Below the pieces are notes generated by a model. The model worked only from the letters and a program-made list of their open reading frames with translations, had not been told where the DNA came from and did not search any database. The translations under genes were made by a program, and so were the position numbers. Positions 5,995 to 6,466 of a stretch of DNA of 6,466 nt are shown one piece after another (the stretch's first letter is position 1; every line of letters starts with the position of its first letter). Source of the DNA: Alphaproteobacteria bacterium (lineage in GTDB: Bacteria; Pseudomonadota; Alphaproteobacteria; UBA1280; UBA12223); NCBI GenBank assembly GCA_003450915.1, contig DMEM01000107.1, forward strand, positions 8,502 to 14,967, read 5' to 3'.

Positions 5995-6466
5995 CTATTT
6001 TTTAGCTTTTTTGAAAGTTACTTGAGCTTTTCTTAAATCGTAGAATTTTTTTTCTGATTTTGTAAGTTTAACCTTATAAATTACGCTGTCAAATTCAGTA
6101 GGGATATCGTTGAAGAAGGCATCCATAAATTCAATTTGCTTATCTCTAGTATACATTTTTGCAAAAACTGCAGCATACTGTCTAGCTGTAACTTCTGTAT
6201 GTTCAGGATTTAGGTCATTATGCCAATCTTTCCAGAATAATGTTACAGTTTTTAAATCATTAGAGTTATTACCATCTGATTCAACTTCTAAGAAAACACT
6301 ACCAGGTTTATTTGAACATCTAAAGATTTCATTGCTTACATAGTCATACTCATCTGTAAGGTATGTGCTAGAACATTTTAGGTTTCTTTCAATAAAGTTT
6401 GTGTCATCATTAAACACATGTAGGTTAAAGTTTCTAATTTCATGTTTTGTAGCACAAGAGCTCAGT
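5995..6466 (-). CDS. Probable lipoprotein of unknown function (5' end outside window)
   Basis: The minus-strand frame is open from the stop at 5995 to the right edge, giving 157 codons in view. The only apparent start inside is a GTG at 6417, but the frame continues upstream through LSSCATKHEIRNF, and LSSC is a good lipobox at the position expected just after a signal peptide. The true start and most of the signal peptide are therefore beyond 6466. After lipidation at the cysteine (codon 6454-6456) the mature protein would have about 153 residues. It is rich in Asn, Asp and Lys, has two further cysteines (KCSS and FRCS) that could form a disulfide, a central Trp pair (FWKDW), and a very basic C-terminus ending FKKAKK. 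I recognise no family. It is convergent with cdsA and shares its terminator. The signal-peptide reading is inference from about 16 codons upstream of the GTG; confidence that the frame is coding is high. Confidence 0.78.
   Translation of the reverse strand, partial: LSSCATKHEIRNFNLHVFNDDTNFIERNLKCSSTYLTDEYDYVSNEIFRCSNKPGSVFLEVESDGNNSNDLKTVTLFWKDWHNDLNPEHTEVTARQYAAVFAKMYTRDKQIEFMDAFFNDIPTEFDSVIYKVKLTKSEKKFYDLRKAQVTFKKAKK

Noticed and set aside
6110..6343. Plus-strand open frame of 77 codons
   Set aside because: It is antisense to the lipoprotein gene and lacks a ribosome binding site.

Overview
The window is AT-rich chromosomal DNA from a bacterium that looks gammaproteobacterial. The evidence is an E. 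coli-like GreA (GDLxENAEYH tip), a Usg-type aspartate-semialdehyde dehydrogenase homologue, sigma70-type promoters and short-stem terminators with T-rich tails. I cannot fix the genus. The low G+C and preference for AGA (Arg) and CTA/TTA (Leu) codons would fit an AT-rich or host-associated lineage, but that is inference.

Layout from left to right. Positions 1-3262 (minus strand) hold two genes of an F-type type IV secretion (conjugation) apparatus: traH, complete and unusually long, followed 27 nt later by the first 424 codons of a traG-like gene that runs off the left edge. The order traH-traG is that of the F plasmid. traH has its own good promoter and strong ribosome binding site. Positions 3263-3519 are non-coding and hold that promoter plus the terminator of the next operon. 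Positions 3520-5021 (minus) hold greA and, 29 nt downstream, an ASADH/Usg homologue with its catalytic residues replaced; they appear to form one greA-usg transcript. Positions 5022-5274 form a divergent control region. It carries an extended -10 promoter for greA, an intrinsic terminator inside the greA leader, and a near-consensus promoter for cdsA. Positions 5275-5931 (plus) encode a short, divergent CdsA-type phosphatidate cytidylyltransferase. A strong bidirectional terminator at 5953-5982 separates it from a convergent minus-strand gene for a probable lipoprotein of unknown function. The lipobox of that protein lies right at the window edge, so its start is outside.

Biologically, the right two thirds are housekeeping (transcript cleavage factor, phospholipid precursor synthesis). 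The left third is a secretion/conjugation locus placed directly after the greA-usg terminator, with its own promoter. I see no integrase, insertion sequence, attachment repeat, tRNA, rRNA or CRISPR array here. The points most worth a second look are the inactivated ASADH homologue, the greA leader terminator (comparable to the E. coli GraL arrangement), the enlarged TraH of a tra locus next to core genes, and the lipoprotein start.
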